Shown here: piece by piece, positions 1 to 6,622 of the stretch
How the letters are laid out: the number at the start of each line of letters is the position of its first letter
Position numbering within the stretch: position 1 is the first letter of the stretch
Source of the DNA: Paracoccus sp. (in: a-proteobacteria)
Lineage (GTDB): Bacteria > Pseudomonadota > Alphaproteobacteria > Rhodobacterales > Rhodobacteraceae
DNA length: 8,851 nt
Direction: 5' to 3'
NCBI GenBank assembly: GCA_018056045.1
Contig: JAGPGI010000091.1
Coordinates: 1-8,851, forward strand
Notes under the pieces: generated by a model
The model's database searches: none
Told to the model about the DNA's origin: nothing
Seen by the model: only the letters and a program-made list of their open reading frames with translations
Translations under genes and position numbers: made by a program

Positions 1-852
<852 letters not shown>

Positions 853-879
853 GGGCGCTCCCCCCGGTGTGCGGACATG

Positions 880-914
880 AAAAAACCGTCCGCGGCCGCA
901 AGGCCCCGGACGGT
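880..914 (-). terminator. Strong rho-independent terminator upstream of pccA
   Basis: The inverted repeat at 885-914 forms 12 base pairs with one internal C-C mismatch: an outer stem of eight pairs (ACCGTCCG with CGGACGGT) and an inner GGCC/GGCC. It closes on a four-base loop, TTGC in the minus-strand transcript. On the minus strand the stem is followed directly by six T residues (885-880), so it is oriented to stop transcripts coming from the lipoprotein gene at 964-1176. The U-tract ends 27 bases before the pccA start codon. The reverse strand has no T-run after the stem, so termination should act only on minus-strand transcription. It could be a full terminator or an attenuator that lowers readthrough into pccA. 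Confidence 0.85.
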
Positions 915-963
915 CATGGATGAGGTGACTGCGTGCGACGTGCGACGCGCGCCGGTCAGGTCG

Positions 964-1176
964 TTATTGGCAAAGCCGCACGTCGTCGCAAAGCGCGCCG
1001 CCGACCGCCCCGATGGCCGCGCCCTTGGCGACGTTATGGCCGCCGACATAGGCTGCGGTTGCGCCGACACCCGCGCCGATGAGGCCGCGATCCATGTCGG
1101 TCGGATTGATGTTCTGGGTGCAGCCGGCAAGGCCGACAAGACCCAGCCCGAGTGCCAGGACGAGTTTTTTCGACAT
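964..1176 (-). CDS. Small glycine-zipper lipoprotein (70 aa)
   Basis: This is a predicted lipoprotein of unknown specific role. The first 18 residues form a signal peptide (MSKK, then a Leu/Gly-rich core) ending in a canonical LAGC lipobox with the lipidated Cys at 19. Threonine follows the Cys, which by the E. coli rule would not retain the protein in the inner membrane, so outer-membrane sorting is likely. After a short linker, residues about 31-61 are rich in Gly and Ala in a glycine-zipper pattern (GLIGAGVGATAAYVGG, then KGAAIGAVGG), a type often membrane-associated. The C-terminus is GALCDDVRLCQ, with Cys63 and Cys69 able to pair in the periplasm. It is a clear paralog of the next gene upstream (1243-1473). 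A GGAG site precedes the ATG. Its transcript should end at the terminator at 880-914. Confidence 0.82.
   Translation of the reverse strand: MSKKLVLALGLGLVGLAGCTQNINPTDMDRGLIGAGVGATAAYVGGHNVAKGAAIGAVGGALCDDVRLCQ
981..1015. repeat. Direct repeat copy 1 (paralogous lipoprotein 3' ends)
   Basis: These 35 bases match 1269-1303 at 30 positions by hand alignment. Both copies encode the GxxxGALCDD-type C-terminal segment of the two adjacent lipoproteins. It is coding homology from a tandem gene duplication, not a mobile repeat. Confidence 0.7.
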
Positions 1177-1242
1177 TTGGTTAGCTCCGGGATGTGGGCG
1201 CTGGCGCGCAGGCCAAAGGCGGCGCCGGCTGCCCCGTTACAT

Positions 1243-1473
1243 TCAGTAGCGGCGCTGGCAGACGCCGGCGTCGTCACAGAGCGCGCCACCGGCCGCGCCG
1301 ATGAGGGCACCGGTTGCGACATCGCCGTCGATCGCTTTGGCGACCACTGCGCCAGCCACGGCGCCGCCGGCGGCGCGCTGGGTGTCGGGGGAAAGCCCGC
1401 TACCGTCACAAGCCGAGAGACCGGCGACCAGAAGAACGGCGCCGGCAAGGCGCAGGGCGACAGATTTTTGCAT
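1243..1473 (-). CDS. Small glycine-zipper lipoprotein, paralog (76 aa)
   Basis: This is a predicted lipoprotein of unknown role and a paralog of the 70-residue protein encoded at 964-1176. The signal peptide covers residues 1-21 and ends in an LSAC lipobox with the Cys at 22. Aspartate follows the Cys; in E. coli this is the inner-membrane retention signal, unlike the threonine of the paralog. Residues about 35-64 form a Gly/Ala-rich zipper (AAGGAVAGAVVAKAI, then GALIGAAGG). The tail GALCDDAGVCQRRY shares GALCDD...CQ with the paralog and contains Cys66 and Cys72. The ATG at 1473 has only a weak ribosome site (CAGG about 9 bases upstream). A 66-base gap separates it from the paralog on the same strand, so they are probably co-transcribed. 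The 130-base gap upstream may hold a promoter, but no convincing -35/-10 pair was found. Confidence 0.8.
   Translation of the reverse strand: MQKSVALRLAGAVLLVAGLSACDGSGLSPDTQRAAGGAVAGAVVAKAIDGDVATGALIGAAGGALCDDAGVCQRRY
1269..1303. repeat. Direct repeat copy 2 (paralogous lipoprotein 3' ends)
   Basis: This is the second copy of the 35-base repeat described at 981-1015, with five mismatches between them. It lies at the same place relative to the lipoprotein reading frame, which supports duplication of the whole small gene. Confidence 0.7.
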
Positions 1474-1603
1474 AGTTTATTGCCTGTATTATGGGTCCGG
1501 GATTGGACCGTCGATGCGAACTGAAACGTCAATATCGCATGCGGGGTTCCCTGAAGGAACTGACAACCATGTGAAAAACGGCAACTACGCGGCAATCCGC
1601 CCA

Positions 1604-2020
1604 TCAGCCACCCCCCTCGTCCTCGTCGAAGTCCTCGTCGTCCCAATCGTCATCGTCCCAGTCGAATTCGGGCGCATCGGCGGCGAAAAGTTCGGGAAAA
1701 CCGGCCTCGGCGCGTTTCATGTCGACGCGCAGCAACTGTTCGTAATCGGTTGGATTCAGCTTGCCGACGGCGATCACCTCGCGGCCCAGCAGCCAGGACA
1801 GGCGGCCGGCATCCAGATTGCCGCGGACAAAGGGCTCTTCGCCGAAATGTGCGATCAGCGCCGCAAGAAAGGCCGTGTCGGCACGGCGGTCGGCAACCTT
1901 GCGGTCGCGAAAACGCTCGCGCCGGATCAGGGGTGTTGCACCCTTCTTATTCGCGCGGCGGATGGTGAACTGGAAATCGCTGCTGGGAAGACGGCCGGGA
2001 AAGCCACGGTGCTTCAGCAT
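1604..2020 (-). CDS. Hypothetical charge-polarised protein with acidic tail (138 aa)
   Basis: I do not recognise this protein. It has no signal peptide or membrane segment, so it is probably cytoplasmic. The first 47 residues are strongly basic (many Arg/Lys, for example IRRANKKG and IRRERFRDRKVADRR). Residues 48-107 look like a compact mixed helical region (FLAALIAHFGEEPF, then RLSWLLGREVIAVGKLNPTDYEQLLRVD). Residues 118-135 are almost only Asp, Glu and aromatics (EFDWDDDDWDDEDFDEDE), and the protein ends in GGG. The basic head resembles nucleic-acid-binding or ribosome-associated peptides, and the acidic tail could shield it or bind cations; both ideas are inference. The ATG at 2020 has a good AAGGGG site seven bases upstream. 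It lies on the same strand as its neighbours, 96 bases after the 44-residue lipoprotein gene. Confidence 0.75.
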   Translation of the reverse strand: MLKHRGFPGRLPSSDFQFTIRRANKKGATPLIRRERFRDRKVADRRADTAFLAALIAHFGEEPFVRGNLDAGRLSWLLGREVIAVGKLNPTDYEQLLRVDMKRAEAGFPELFAADAPEFDWDDDDWDDEDFDEDEGGG

Positions 2021-2079
2021 GTTGCGCCCCTTTTCTGATGGCTTGCGGAAAAACGCAGGGCCAGAGGGACGCGCGGTTG

Positions 2080-2104
2080 GCGCGGGCCGCCTGGCAGCCC
2101 GCGC
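2080..2104. other. GC-rich stem-loop after the 44-aa lipoprotein gene
   Basis: A perfect 8-pair stem (GCGCGGGC at 2080-2087 with GCCCGCGC at 2097-2104) closes a 9-base loop that can form two more pairs. On the minus strand it lies 12 bases after the stop codon of the lipoprotein gene (2117). No T-run follows on either strand, so it is not a classic terminator. It may stabilise the upstream mRNA 3' end or be a processing site. Confidence 0.5.
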
Positions 2105-2116
2105 GCGGCAATCGGC

Positions 2117-2251
2117 TTAGTTGGCGCCGTATTTGCCCTGGTAGACCGGCTCGGGCTGAACGGTCGTGACCGGAACGACTTCCGGCTCTTTTTTGGCGCA
2201 AGCGGCGGCGAGGCCAACGAGGACGAGGGCGAGGGCAAGCTTTTTCGACAT
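2117..2251 (-). CDS. Very small lipoprotein (44 aa)
   Basis: This is a predicted lipoprotein of unknown role. The reading frame is open further upstream, to an ATG at 2398, but the ATG at 2251 is chosen because it begins a typical signal peptide (MSKKLALALVLVGL) and has an AGGAG site nine bases upstream. The lipobox is AAAC with Cys18, slightly off consensus because Ala replaces Leu at -3. The mature peptide would be only 27 residues: a short charged start (CAKKEPE), a Val/Pro/Thr stretch, and a YQGKYGAN end. A tiny lipoprotein with a Pro/Val-rich body and a terminal YxGKY-like motif is, from memory, common in Rhodobacterales. The N-terminal MSKKLxLAL matches the 70-residue lipoprotein at 964-1176. 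The plasma- versus outer-membrane location is unknown; Ala follows the Cys, which suggests export to the outer membrane. Confidence 0.78.
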   Translation of the reverse strand: MSKKLALALVLVGLAAACAKKEPEVVPVTTVQPEPVYQGKYGAN

Positions 2252-2344
2252 TGAGTCGTGCTCCTGTATAGCGGAAGGGGATATTCCCGACTGCTCGGTT
2301 GAGATTCGGCCGTAAAGTACGACCTGGCGCGCATCATAGCTGTG

Positions 2345-2356
2345 CCCGTCGACGGG
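2345..2356. other. 12-base perfect palindrome
   Basis: CCCGTCGACGGG reads the same on both strands. It lies about 94 bases upstream of the 44-residue lipoprotein start, in the gap between that gene and the DUF6497-like gene. It could be a protein-binding site or a four-pair hairpin; with no second copy in the window its role is unknown. Confidence 0.3.
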
Positions 2357-2444
2357 AAACAGGCAGGCCGCATCCCGAAAGCAGCGGGTTTCAGCCAATG
2401 TGGCAGGCTTGCATCATAGGCGCGGATCTCGGCGGATGCGGGCA

Positions 2445-3143
2445 TTACCACGGCTCCCATTCGCAGGCGTCGCGGTCGGGCGGCAAGCGGAAAGCTTCGA
2501 AAAGCTGCACGACATCAGGGTCATAGGCGGCAAAGGGGATCGCCTTGTCGGCCAGGCTGATGATGATCTGCGAAGGGCGCGGCGCGGGGCTGGCGATGCG
2601 CGGCAGGGCCCAGTTCTCGCAGAGCCACACAACATCTTGATGAACCGGATCCTGCGCCATGGCGTCGGGTTCGGCGGGCAGGGCAGGCGCTTCGATCAGC
2701 GCGTCGGCCTCCTCCTCGGTGCCGTTTTCGCCCATCCCGGCCTCGGGCAGGCCGGTCACCGCGATCTCGTCCTGACCGGGATCCGGCTCGGCATCGGGCT
2801 CGGGCGCGAATGTCCCGGCCTGCATGTCCTCGCCGGTGATCTCGCCGCTTTCGGTGTCGATATCGATGGGGCCGCGTTCTTCCTCTTCGGCGAAATCCGA
2901 GGCAGAGCCGCTGGTCGAGGGCACGCGCTGCGCCAGATCGGGCATCACGAAGCGAAACCGCGCGGTCAGGCCCAGCCCGCCGGCGGTGTCCTGCAGCGTT
3001 TCTTGCCAGAAGACCACCGCGCCCGAGGGCAGGGCGATCCTGACCCCGCCCGGGTCATCCTTTGCCATGCCGGCGGCGGGTGCCACAAACACCATGATCG
3101 CCCCCTGCGCGACAGATTTTCGGATCGTCAGTGCCTTGCGCAT
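2445..3143 (-). CDS. Secreted DUF6497-like protein with acidic insert (232 aa)
   Basis: This is a probable periplasmic protein of unknown function. Residues 1-27 form a signal peptide (basic MRKALTIRKS, hydrophobic IMVFVAPAA, cleavage near GMA-KDD). The ends resemble what I recall as the DUF6497 family of Rhodobacterales, sometimes mislabelled acetolactate synthase: LPSGAVVFWQE (39-49) and LGLTARFRFVMPDL (57-70), then VVWLCENWALPRIA (171-184), PSQIIISLADKAIPF (190-204) and FEAFR...CEWEPW at the end. Cys175 and Cys227 could form a disulfide. Between the halves, residues about 75-168 are a low-complexity segment rich in Glu, Asp, Pro and Ala, which seems longer than in the family members I recall. 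The start lies 9 bases after the pccB stop with no clear ribosome site, so translation is probably coupled to pccB. No catalytic motif is visible. Confidence 0.78.
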   Translation of the reverse strand: MRKALTIRKSVAQGAIMVFVAPAAGMAKDDPGGVRIALPSGAVVFWQETLQDTAGGLGLTARFRFVMPDLAQRVPSTSGSASDFAEEEERGPIDIDTESGEITGEDMQAGTFAPEPDAEPDPGQDEIAVTGLPEAGMGENGTEEEADALIEAPALPAEPDAMAQDPVHQDVVWLCENWALPRIASPAPRPSQIIISLADKAIPFAAYDPDVVQLFEAFRLPPDRDACEWEPW

Positions 3144-3152
3144 CGTGGATCG

Positions 3153-4685
3153 TCACAGCGGGATGTTGTCGTGCTTTTTCCACGGGTTTTCCTGCCGCTT
3201 GCCACGCAGGCTGGCCAGCGCCCGGGCCACGCGCAGGCGCGTCGAGTGCGGCTGGATCACCTCGTCGATGAAGCCTTTTTCGGCGGCAACAAAGGGGTTT
3301 GCGAAGCGTTCCTCATATTGCGCGGTATGTTTGGCGATCTTGTCCTTGTCGCCCAGATCGGCGCGCATCAGGATCTCGACCGCGCCCTTGGCGCCCATCA
3401 CCGCGATTTCCGCCGTGGGCCATGCATAGTTGAAATCGCCCCGCAGATGCTTCGAGGACATGACGTCATAGGCGCCGCCATAGGCCTTGCGGGTGATGAC
3501 CGTGACTTTCGGCACCGTCGCTTCGCCATAGGCAAACAGCAGTTTCGCGCCGTGCTTGATGACGCCGCCATATTCCTGGCTGGTGCCCGGCAGAAAGCCC
3601 GGCACATCGACCAGCGTCAGGATCGGAATCTCGAACGCATCGCAAAAGCGCACAAACCGCGCCGCCTTGCGCGAGCTGTCGATATCCAGACATCCGGCCA
3701 GCACCATCGGCTGGTTGGCGACGACGCCGACCGTCTGCCCCTCCAGCCGGATGAAACCGGTGATGATGTTGGCGGCGAAATCCCTCTGGATCTCGTAGAA
3801 ATCGCCCTCATCCGCGACCTTGTGGATCAGTTCCTTCATGTCATAGGGCTGGTTCGGGTTGTCGGGCACCAGCGTATCCAGGCTGGCCTCGATGCGCTTC
3901 GGGTCGTCGAAGAAGGGCCGGGTCGGGGCTTTCTCGCGGTTGTTCAGCGGCAGGAAGTCGATCAGCCGGCGAATCTCGGACATGGCTTCGACATCGTTTT
4001 CAAAGGCGCCATCGGCGACCGAGCTTTTCTTCGTATGGGTCGAGGCGCCGCCCAATTGCTCGGCGGTGACGATCTCGTTGGTGACGGTCTTGACCACATC
4101 GGGGCCGGTCACGAACATATAGGACGTGTCCTTGACCATGAAGATGAAGTCGGTCATCGCCGGGCTATAGACCGCGCCACCCGCGCAGGGCCCCATGATG
4201 ACGCTGATCTGCGGCACCACGCCCGAGGCCATGATATTGCGCTGGAACACCTCGGCATAGCCGGCCAGGCTGGCCACGCCTTCCTGAATGCGGGCGCCAC
4301 CCGAGTCGTTCAGCCCGATCACCGGCGCGCCGTTCTGCATCGCCATATCCATGATCTTGCAGATTTTTTGCGCATGGGTTTCCGACAGCGAGCCGCCGAA
4401 TACGGTGAAGTCCTGCGAATAGGCATAGACCATGCGGCCGTTGATCGTGCCCCAGCCGGTGACCACGCCGTCGCCATAGGGGCGGTCGGTCTCCATGCCG
4501 AAATCGGTCGAGCGGTGACGCACGAACATGTCGAATTCCTCGAAGCTGCCCTCGTCCAAGAGCAGCTCCAGCCGTTCGCGGGCGGTCAGCTTGCCACGGG
4601 CGTGCTGGGCGTCGATGCGCCGCTGTCCGCCGCCCAGACGGGCCTCGCGCCGGCGCGTTTCGAGTTCGCCGAGAATATCCTTCAT
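3153..4685 (-). CDS. pccB: Propionyl-CoA carboxylase beta subunit (carboxyltransferase)
   Basis: This subunit moves the carboxyl group from biotin on PccA to propionyl-CoA. The 510-residue length is typical of PccB. The frame stays open well upstream, but the ATG at 4685 gives the usual N-terminus ([12 protein letters not shown], then [15 protein letters not shown] at 30-44) and has a GGGAGGGG ribosome site seven bases away. The crotonase-fold oxyanion loops are present: [11 protein letters not shown] (126-136) with [11 protein letters not shown] (166-176) in the N-domain, and [13 protein letters not shown] (359-371) with [10 protein letters not shown] (400-409) in the C-domain. D417 in [12 protein letters not shown] lies in the region that, as I recall from Streptomyces PccB Asp422, sets acyl-CoA preference; I did not align it. 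Highly similar to propionyl-specific enzymes rather than to AccD or MccB. It is divergent from alr and heads the minus-strand cluster that ends at pccA. Confidence 0.95.
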   Translation of the reverse strand: MKDILGELETRRREARLGGGQRRIDAQHARGKLTARERLELLLDEGSFEEFDMFVRHRSTDFGMETDRPYGDGVVTGWGTINGRMVYAYSQDFTVFGGSLSETHAQKICKIMDMAMQNGAPVIGLNDSGGARIQEGVASLAGYAEVFQRNIMASGVVPQISVIMGPCAGGAVYSPAMTDFIFMVKDTSYMFVTGPDVVKTVTNEIVTAEQLGGASTHTKKSSVADGAFENDVEAMSEIRRLIDFLPLNNREKAPTRPFFDDPKRIEASLDTLVPDNPNQPYDMKELIHKVADEGDFYEIQRDFAANIITGFIRLEGQTVGVVANQPMVLAGCLDIDSSRKAARFVRFCDAFEIPILTLVDVPGFLPGTSQEYGGVIKHGAKLLFAYGEATVPKVTVITRKAYGGAYDVMSSKHLRGDFNYAWPTAEIAVMGAKGAVEILMRADLGDKDKIAKHTAQYEERFANPFVAAEKGFIDEVIQPHSTRLRVARALASLRGKRQENPWKKHDNIPL

Positions 4686-4847
4686 GAGCAGCCCCTCCCG
4701 CATGGATTTGGAACAAGTTACCGGCTTGGCAGGCAGGCGGGAAGCGGAAAGGCGAATATTTGCAAAATATGCTATCTCGCGGCGCTGCAAATAGCAAAAT
4801 TGGCAAAGTATCTTGACGGAGCAGGGGGCAGGGGCCATGCCGCAGAC
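4686..4847. promoter_or_regulatory. Divergent pccB/alr control region with TTTGC cluster
   Basis: This 162-base region must hold the promoters of both pccB (leftward) and alr (rightward). It is far more AT-rich than its surroundings between about 4755 and 4815. It contains TTTGCAAA at 4759-4766 and three further GCAAA copies at 4787-4791, 4794-4798 and 4803-4807, which read as TTTGC on the pccB strand. The short-chain acyl-CoA regulators of the ScfR family (PccR of Rhodobacter sphaeroides, RamB of actinobacteria) recognise TTTGC-type sites; I recall a TTTGCAAA-N4-TTTGCAAA motif before pccB. The spacing here does not match that exactly. A TATCTT at 4809-4814 could be the alr -10 element, but no confident -35/-10 pair was found for either gene. 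Confidence 0.55.
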
Positions 4848-5867
4848 ATGGGACTCGTCATAGATATTCCGGCCCTCGTGGCCAATTGGAAGGCGCTTGG
4901 CGCGCGGGCCGGATCGGCCCGTCCGGGCGCCGTGGTCAAGGCGGACGCCTATGGTCTGGGCGCGGTGCGCGTGGCGCCGGCGCTCTATCAGGCGGGGGCG
5001 CGGGATTTCTTCGTCGCGCTGGCCAGCGAGGGCCGCGCGATCCGTCCGCATCTGGCGGATGACGCGCGCATCTTCGTGCTGTCGGGCCATATGGAGGGGG
5101 CGGATCTGACCGGGCTGGTCCCCGTCCTGAACAGCCCCGAGCAGTTCTTCCGCGACCGCGTTCTGCGCCCACGCGGGCCCTTCGCGATCCAGCTTGATAC
5201 CGGCATGAACCGGCTGGGGATGGAGGCATCCGAATGGGCCGCCATCCGCAGCGAGGCGCTGGCCGCCGGCCCGCAACTCGTGATGTCGCATCTGGCCTGC
5301 GCCGATGAGCCGGACCACGCCGCCAATGCCCGGCAACTTGCAGCTTTCAGCGCCATGACCGAGGGCGTGAGCGCACCGCGTTCGCTGGCCGCGACGGGGG
5401 GCATCCTGCTGGGACCGGATTATCACTTCGACCTCGTGCGGCCCGGCATCGGTATGTATGGGGCCGAGCCCTTCACCGAGGCGCAGCCGGTCGTCACGCT
5501 ATCCCTGCCCATCGTCCAGACCCGCGAAGTCCGCCCCGGCGAATCCGTGGGCTACGGCTATAGCTGGACCGCGACGCGGCCTTCGCGGGTGGCGACGGTG
5601 GCGGCGGGTTATGCCGACGGTCTGCACCGCGCGCTTGGCCGCGAGGGCAAGCTGCGGCTTTGGGCGGGCGAGCGTGCCTGCCCGGTGATCGGACGCATTT
5701 CGATGGACCTGATCACGGTCGATGTGACCGACCTGCCCGACGTGCCCCCGGCGCTTGAGATCCTGAACGCGCGGCAGGGCGTCGATCAACTGGCCGCGCT
5801 TGGCGGCAGCATCGGCTATGAGATCCTGACCTCGCTTGGCCGGCGCTACGAGCGGACCTATCTGTGA
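4848..5867 (+). CDS. alr: Alanine racemase
   Basis: This PLP enzyme interconverts L- and D-alanine and supplies D-Ala for peptidoglycan. At 339 residues it is slightly shorter than the usual 350-370. The PLP-lysine motif [10 protein letters not shown] is at 29-38 (Lys31). Other family blocks are LDTGMNRLG (116-124), MSHLACAD (146-153), RPGIGMYG (198-205), SVGYGYSW (233-240) with the likely second catalytic base Tyr236, AAGYADGL (252-259) and [14 protein letters not shown] (282-295). The frame is open leftward through pccB, but homology begins at [14 protein letters not shown], so ATG 4848 is chosen. Its Shine-Dalgarno spacing is poor: AGGGG ends 13 bases upstream, and an out-of-frame ATG at 4837 lies between. 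The stop overlaps the GTG of the permease gene by four bases, indicating an operon. It could be the biosynthetic Alr or a DadX-type enzyme; no dadA is adjacent, which favours Alr. Confidence 0.93.
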   Translation: MGLVIDIPALVANWKALGARAGSARPGAVVKADAYGLGAVRVAPALYQAGARDFFVALASEGRAIRPHLADDARIFVLSGHMEGADLTGLVPVLNSPEQFFRDRVLRPRGPFAIQLDTGMNRLGMEASEWAAIRSEALAAGPQLVMSHLACADEPDHAANARQLAAFSAMTEGVSAPRSLAATGGILLGPDYHFDLVRPGIGMYGAEPFTEAQPVVTLSLPIVQTREVRPGESVGYGYSWTATRPSRVATVAAGYADGLHRALGREGKLRLWAGERACPVIGRISMDLITVDVTDLPDVPPALEILNARQGVDQLAALGGSIGYEILTSLGRRYERTYL

Positions 5868-6622
5868 ACCCGATCCGGGCGACCGGCAGGGCGGCGATCG
5901 GCGTGACCCGGATGATCGGACGGGTCGCGATCTTTGCCGGGCGCGGGCTGGCGCGGGTGGGGGCGCACCCATCCGAATTGGCGCGACAGATGCTGCATAT
6001 CGGCTGGCTGTCCTTGCCGGTGGTCGGCTTGACGGCGCTTTTTACCGGCGCGGCGCTGGCCCTGCAGATCCATTCCGGGGGCGAGCGGTTTCAGGCCGGT
6101 GACGTGGTGCCGGCCATCGTCGCCATCGGCATGGCGCGCGAACTTGGCCCGGTTCTGGGCGGGCTGATGGTGGCGGCGCGTGTCGCCAGCGCCATCGCGG
6201 CGGAACTGGGCACCATGCGGGTGACCGAACAGATCGACGCCTTGGTGACACTCTCGACCGACCCGATCGGCTGGCTGGTCTCGCCCCGGCTTTGGGCGGG
6301 GGTGCTGTGCGTGCCGGTGCTGGTCGGCGTCGGCGACATCATCGGCATCATGGGCGGCTGGATCATCGGCGTGCAGGCGCTGGGGTTCAATTCGACCACG
6401 TATCTCGCGAATTCATGGGCCTATCTGGAAAATTGGGACGTGGTGTCGGGGCTGATCAAGGGCGCCTTCTTTGGCCTGATCGTGGCGCTGGCGGGCTGCT
6501 GGTTCGGGATGCGCGCGGGCGGCGGTGCGGCGGGCGTCGGACGGGCCACGACGAATGCGGTGGTCGCGGCCTCGGTCGGGATACTGGCCGCGAATTTCGC
6601 GCTCACGGGGCTGTTTTTCTGA
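5864..6622 (+). CDS. mlaE: MlaE-family ABC transporter permease
   Basis: This is the membrane subunit of an MlaFEDB-type lipid transporter, which moves phospholipids between the inner and outer membranes. The 252-residue length fits the family. After an amphipathic N-terminal stretch (about 1-45), hydrophobic segments lie near 48-68, 82-112, 143-172, 197-215 and 231-252. The family hallmark is at 92-127: RELGPVLGGLMVAARVASA followed by AELGTMRVTEQIDAL. The start is GTG at 5864, sharing four bases with the alr stop (GTGA), so translation is probably coupled to alr. The ATPase gene follows with a one-base overlap. The substrate in this organism is inferred only from the family. Confidence 0.92.
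   Translation: MNPIRATGRAAIGVTRMIGRVAIFAGRGLARVGAHPSELARQMLHIGWLSLPVVGLTALFTGAALALQIHSGGERFQAGDVVPAIVAIGMARELGPVLGGLMVAARVASAIAAELGTMRVTEQIDALVTLSTDPIGWLVSPRLWAGVLCVPVLVGVGDIIGIMGGWIIGVQALGFNSTTYLANSWAYLENWDVVSGLIKGAFFGLIVALAGCWFGMRAGGGAAGVGRATTNAVVAASVGILAANFALTGLFF

Noticed and set aside
933..946. GTGCGAC repeated twice in tandem before the pccA terminator.
   Set aside because: Two 7-base copies are expected by chance in GC-rich DNA and match no known element.
1561..1603. Possible terminator after the 138-residue gene, with a T5 run on the minus strand near 1574.
   Set aside because: The best stem (GCGG/CCGC, 4 pairs) is too short and is not adjacent to the T-run.
2252..2398. Upstream ATG at 2398 for the small lipoprotein, giving 93 residues.
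   Set aside because: The ATG at 2251 directly starts a lipoprotein signal peptide and has an AGGAG site; the added N-terminus would bury the signal.
2400..4847. A stop-free plus-strand frame antisense to the DUF6497-like gene and pccB, running in frame into alr.
   Set aside because: It is a by-product of GC-rich codon use. The opposite strand encodes clear PccB motifs, and alr homology begins only at 4848.
4686..5426. Leftward extension of pccB to a start at 5426, giving a 757-residue protein.
   Set aside because: The extra residues are antisense to alr, and pccB homology and a strong ribosome site begin at 4685.
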